Source: Zestomonas insulae (lineage in GTDB: Bacteria; Pseudomonadota; Gammaproteobacteria; Pseudomonadales; Pseudomonadaceae). Taken from it: a stretch of 64,000 nucleotides of DNA. Made by a program: the position numbers and the translations under genes. The first letter of the stretch is position 1. Every line of letters starts with the position of its first letter. The notes under the pieces are model-generated. The model made no database searches and was not told the origin of the DNA. It saw only the letters and a program-made list of their open reading frames with translations. This document shows, piece by piece, positions 63,103 through 64,000 of this stretch. The DNA is taken from contig NZ_JAFEUP010000004.1 in assembly GCF_016901015.1 (NCBI RefSeq), forward strand, positions 490,791 to 554,790, given 5' to 3'.

Positions 63103-64000
63103 TTAGATCAGCTTTTCCAGCTCCGGAACGATCTCGAACAGATCGCCGACCAGGCCGTAATCGGCAACCTGGAAGATCGGAGCTTCTTCGTCCTTGTTGA
63201 TCGCGACGATCACCTTGGAGTCCTTCATACCGGCCAGGTGCTGGATCGCGCCGGAGATGCCGACGGCGATGTACAGCTGCGGGGCGACGATCTTGCCGGT
63301 CTGACCGACCTGCATGTCGTTCGGCACGAAGCCAGCGTCGACCGCGGCGCGCGAGGCACCGACGGCAGCGCCGAGCTTGTCGGCCAGGCTGTACAGGTAC
63401 TTGAAGTTGTCACCGTTCTGCATGCCGCGACCGCCGGAAACGACGATCTTCGCTGCAGTCAGCTCCGGACGGTCGGACTTGGCCAGCTCTTCGCCGACGA
63501 AGCTCGACTTGCCCGCGTCGCTACCGGCGCTGACCGCTTCAACCGCGGCACTGCCACCTTCGGCGGCAACCGGGTCGAAACCGGTGGCACGCACTGTGAT
63601 GACCTTGACCGCCGCCGAGGACTGCACGGTGGCAATGGCGTTACCGGCGTAGATCGGGCGCTGGAAGGTGTCGGCGCCGATCACTGCGGTGATCTCGGAG
63701 ATCTGGTCGACGTCCAGCTGCGCGGCGACGCGCGGCAGGATGTTCTTGCCGTTGCTGGTGGCAGCGGCCAGCACGTGGCTGTAGCCCTTGCCCAGCTCGG
63801 CCACCAGCGGCGCGACGTTCTCCGGCAGTTGGTGGGCGAAGGCGGCGTTGTCGGCGACCAGCACCTTGGACACACCAGCGACTTTCGCCGCGGCTTCGGC
63901 CACGCCGCCGACGTTCTGGCCAGCGACCAGCACGACGATGTCGCCGCCGATCTTCTGTGCCGCGGCAACGGTGTTGAGGGTGGCAGCAGCCAGGGCGCCG
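63103..64000 (-). CDS. etfA: Electron transfer flavoprotein alpha subunit (partial, 5' end off-window)
   Basis: The C-terminal 298 residues or so are present; only the first few residues are missing. ETF carries electrons from acyl-CoA dehydrogenases to ETF-ubiquinone oxidoreductase. The FAD-binding C-terminal domain has [103 protein letters not shown], the family signature. It presumably follows etfB upstream. Confidence 0.95.
   Translation of the reverse strand, partial: GALAAATLNTVAAAQKIGGDIVVLVAGQNVGGVAEAAAKVAGVSKVLVADNAAFAHQLPENVAPLVAELGKGYSHVLAAATSNGKNILPRVAAQLDVDQISEITAVIGADTFQRPIYAGNAIATVQSSAAVKVITVRATGFDPVAAEGGSAAVEAVSAGSDAGKSSFVGEELAKSDRPELTAAKIVVSGGRGMQNGDNFKYLYSLADKLGAAVGASRAAVDAGFVPNDMQVGQTGKIVAPQLYIAVGISGAIQHLAGMKDSKVIVAINKDEEAPIFQVADYGLVGDLFEIVPELEKLI

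Noticed and set aside
1..64000. CRISPR array, tRNA or rRNA genes, prophage genes
   Set aside because: No regular short direct repeats, no cloverleaf-like conserved T-loop sequence, and no integrase, terminase or capsid-like proteins were seen.

Overview
This 64 kb, high-GC window is a chromosomal segment of a gamma-proteobacterium, almost certainly a Pseudomonas. The evidence is the order of housekeeping genes (sucB-sucA-sdhBADC divergent from gltA; fabA-fabB beside a RetS-type hybrid kinase and gpsA; kdpFABCDE; plaF facing etfA), which from memory largely matches the PA1572-PA1637 block of P. aeruginosa, together with Pseudomonas-style REP-like repeats. No tRNA, rRNA, CRISPR array, prophage or transposase gene was seen. 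The window opens inside sucB and closes inside etfA.

Layout. 1-8.6 kb: TCA-cycle cluster. The 2-oxoglutarate dehydrogenase genes sucA/sucB and succinate dehydrogenase sdhCDAB are on the minus strand; citrate synthase gltA is on the plus strand. A 364-bp divergent regulatory region between them carries recognisable promoters on both strands. 8.6-21.8 kb: mostly single genes. They are a tandem universal stress protein, a START-domain protein, a Cys-cluster protein, a DUF486 membrane protein, a beta-hydroxyacid dehydrogenase, a DEDDh exonuclease, ppnP, an amino-acid exporter, an ABC exporter, a GFA protein, an ATP-NAD kinase-like protein, a 58-aa small protein, pdxB, a MATE pump, tusA and a CHAD protein. 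21.9-25.7 kb: a tightly overlapping moxR-DUF58-tgpA operon. 25.9-28.4 kb: a flavin reductase, two small lipoproteins and a patatin-like phospholipase. 28.4-36.5 kb: the complete kdpFABCDE potassium-uptake operon, with kdpF only 29 codons long and with REP-like inverted repeats lodged between kdpB/kdpC and kdpD/kdpE. 36.7-45.3 kb: an AI-2E-family membrane protein, a DUF4892 protein, a glutathione transferase, two alpha/beta hydrolases, a hotdog thioesterase, an acyl-CoA synthetase, sixA, a DUF4389 protein and gpsA. 45.6-49.5 kb: a hybrid histidine kinase, then fabA-fabB. 49.5-58 kb: mddA, a multi-PAS hybrid kinase, a 193-bp MITE-like element, an OmpR-type regulator and a DUF1329-DUF1302 envelope pair. 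58.1-64 kb: a chemoreceptor, a DUF4398/OmpA lipoprotein pair, a periplasmic solute-binding protein, plaF and the start of the etf locus.

The window is mainly core metabolism and envelope biology: TCA cycle, unsaturated fatty acid and phospholipid precursors (fabAB, gpsA, acyl-CoA synthetase, PlaF), K+ homeostasis, and several two-component systems. I found no classic defence or biosynthetic island. The less-explained content is (i) the MITE-like insertion whose 6-bp target duplication contains the stop codon of a response regulator, (ii) paired inverted repeats of one family at two loci plus a REP pair in kdp, (iii) a KdpE-like direct repeat upstream of kdpF, (iv) the DUF1329/DUF1302 and DUF4398/OmpA envelope modules, and (v) two small proteins below usual calling thresholds. 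Many starts are GTG or TTG coupled to the preceding stop by 4-nt overlaps.
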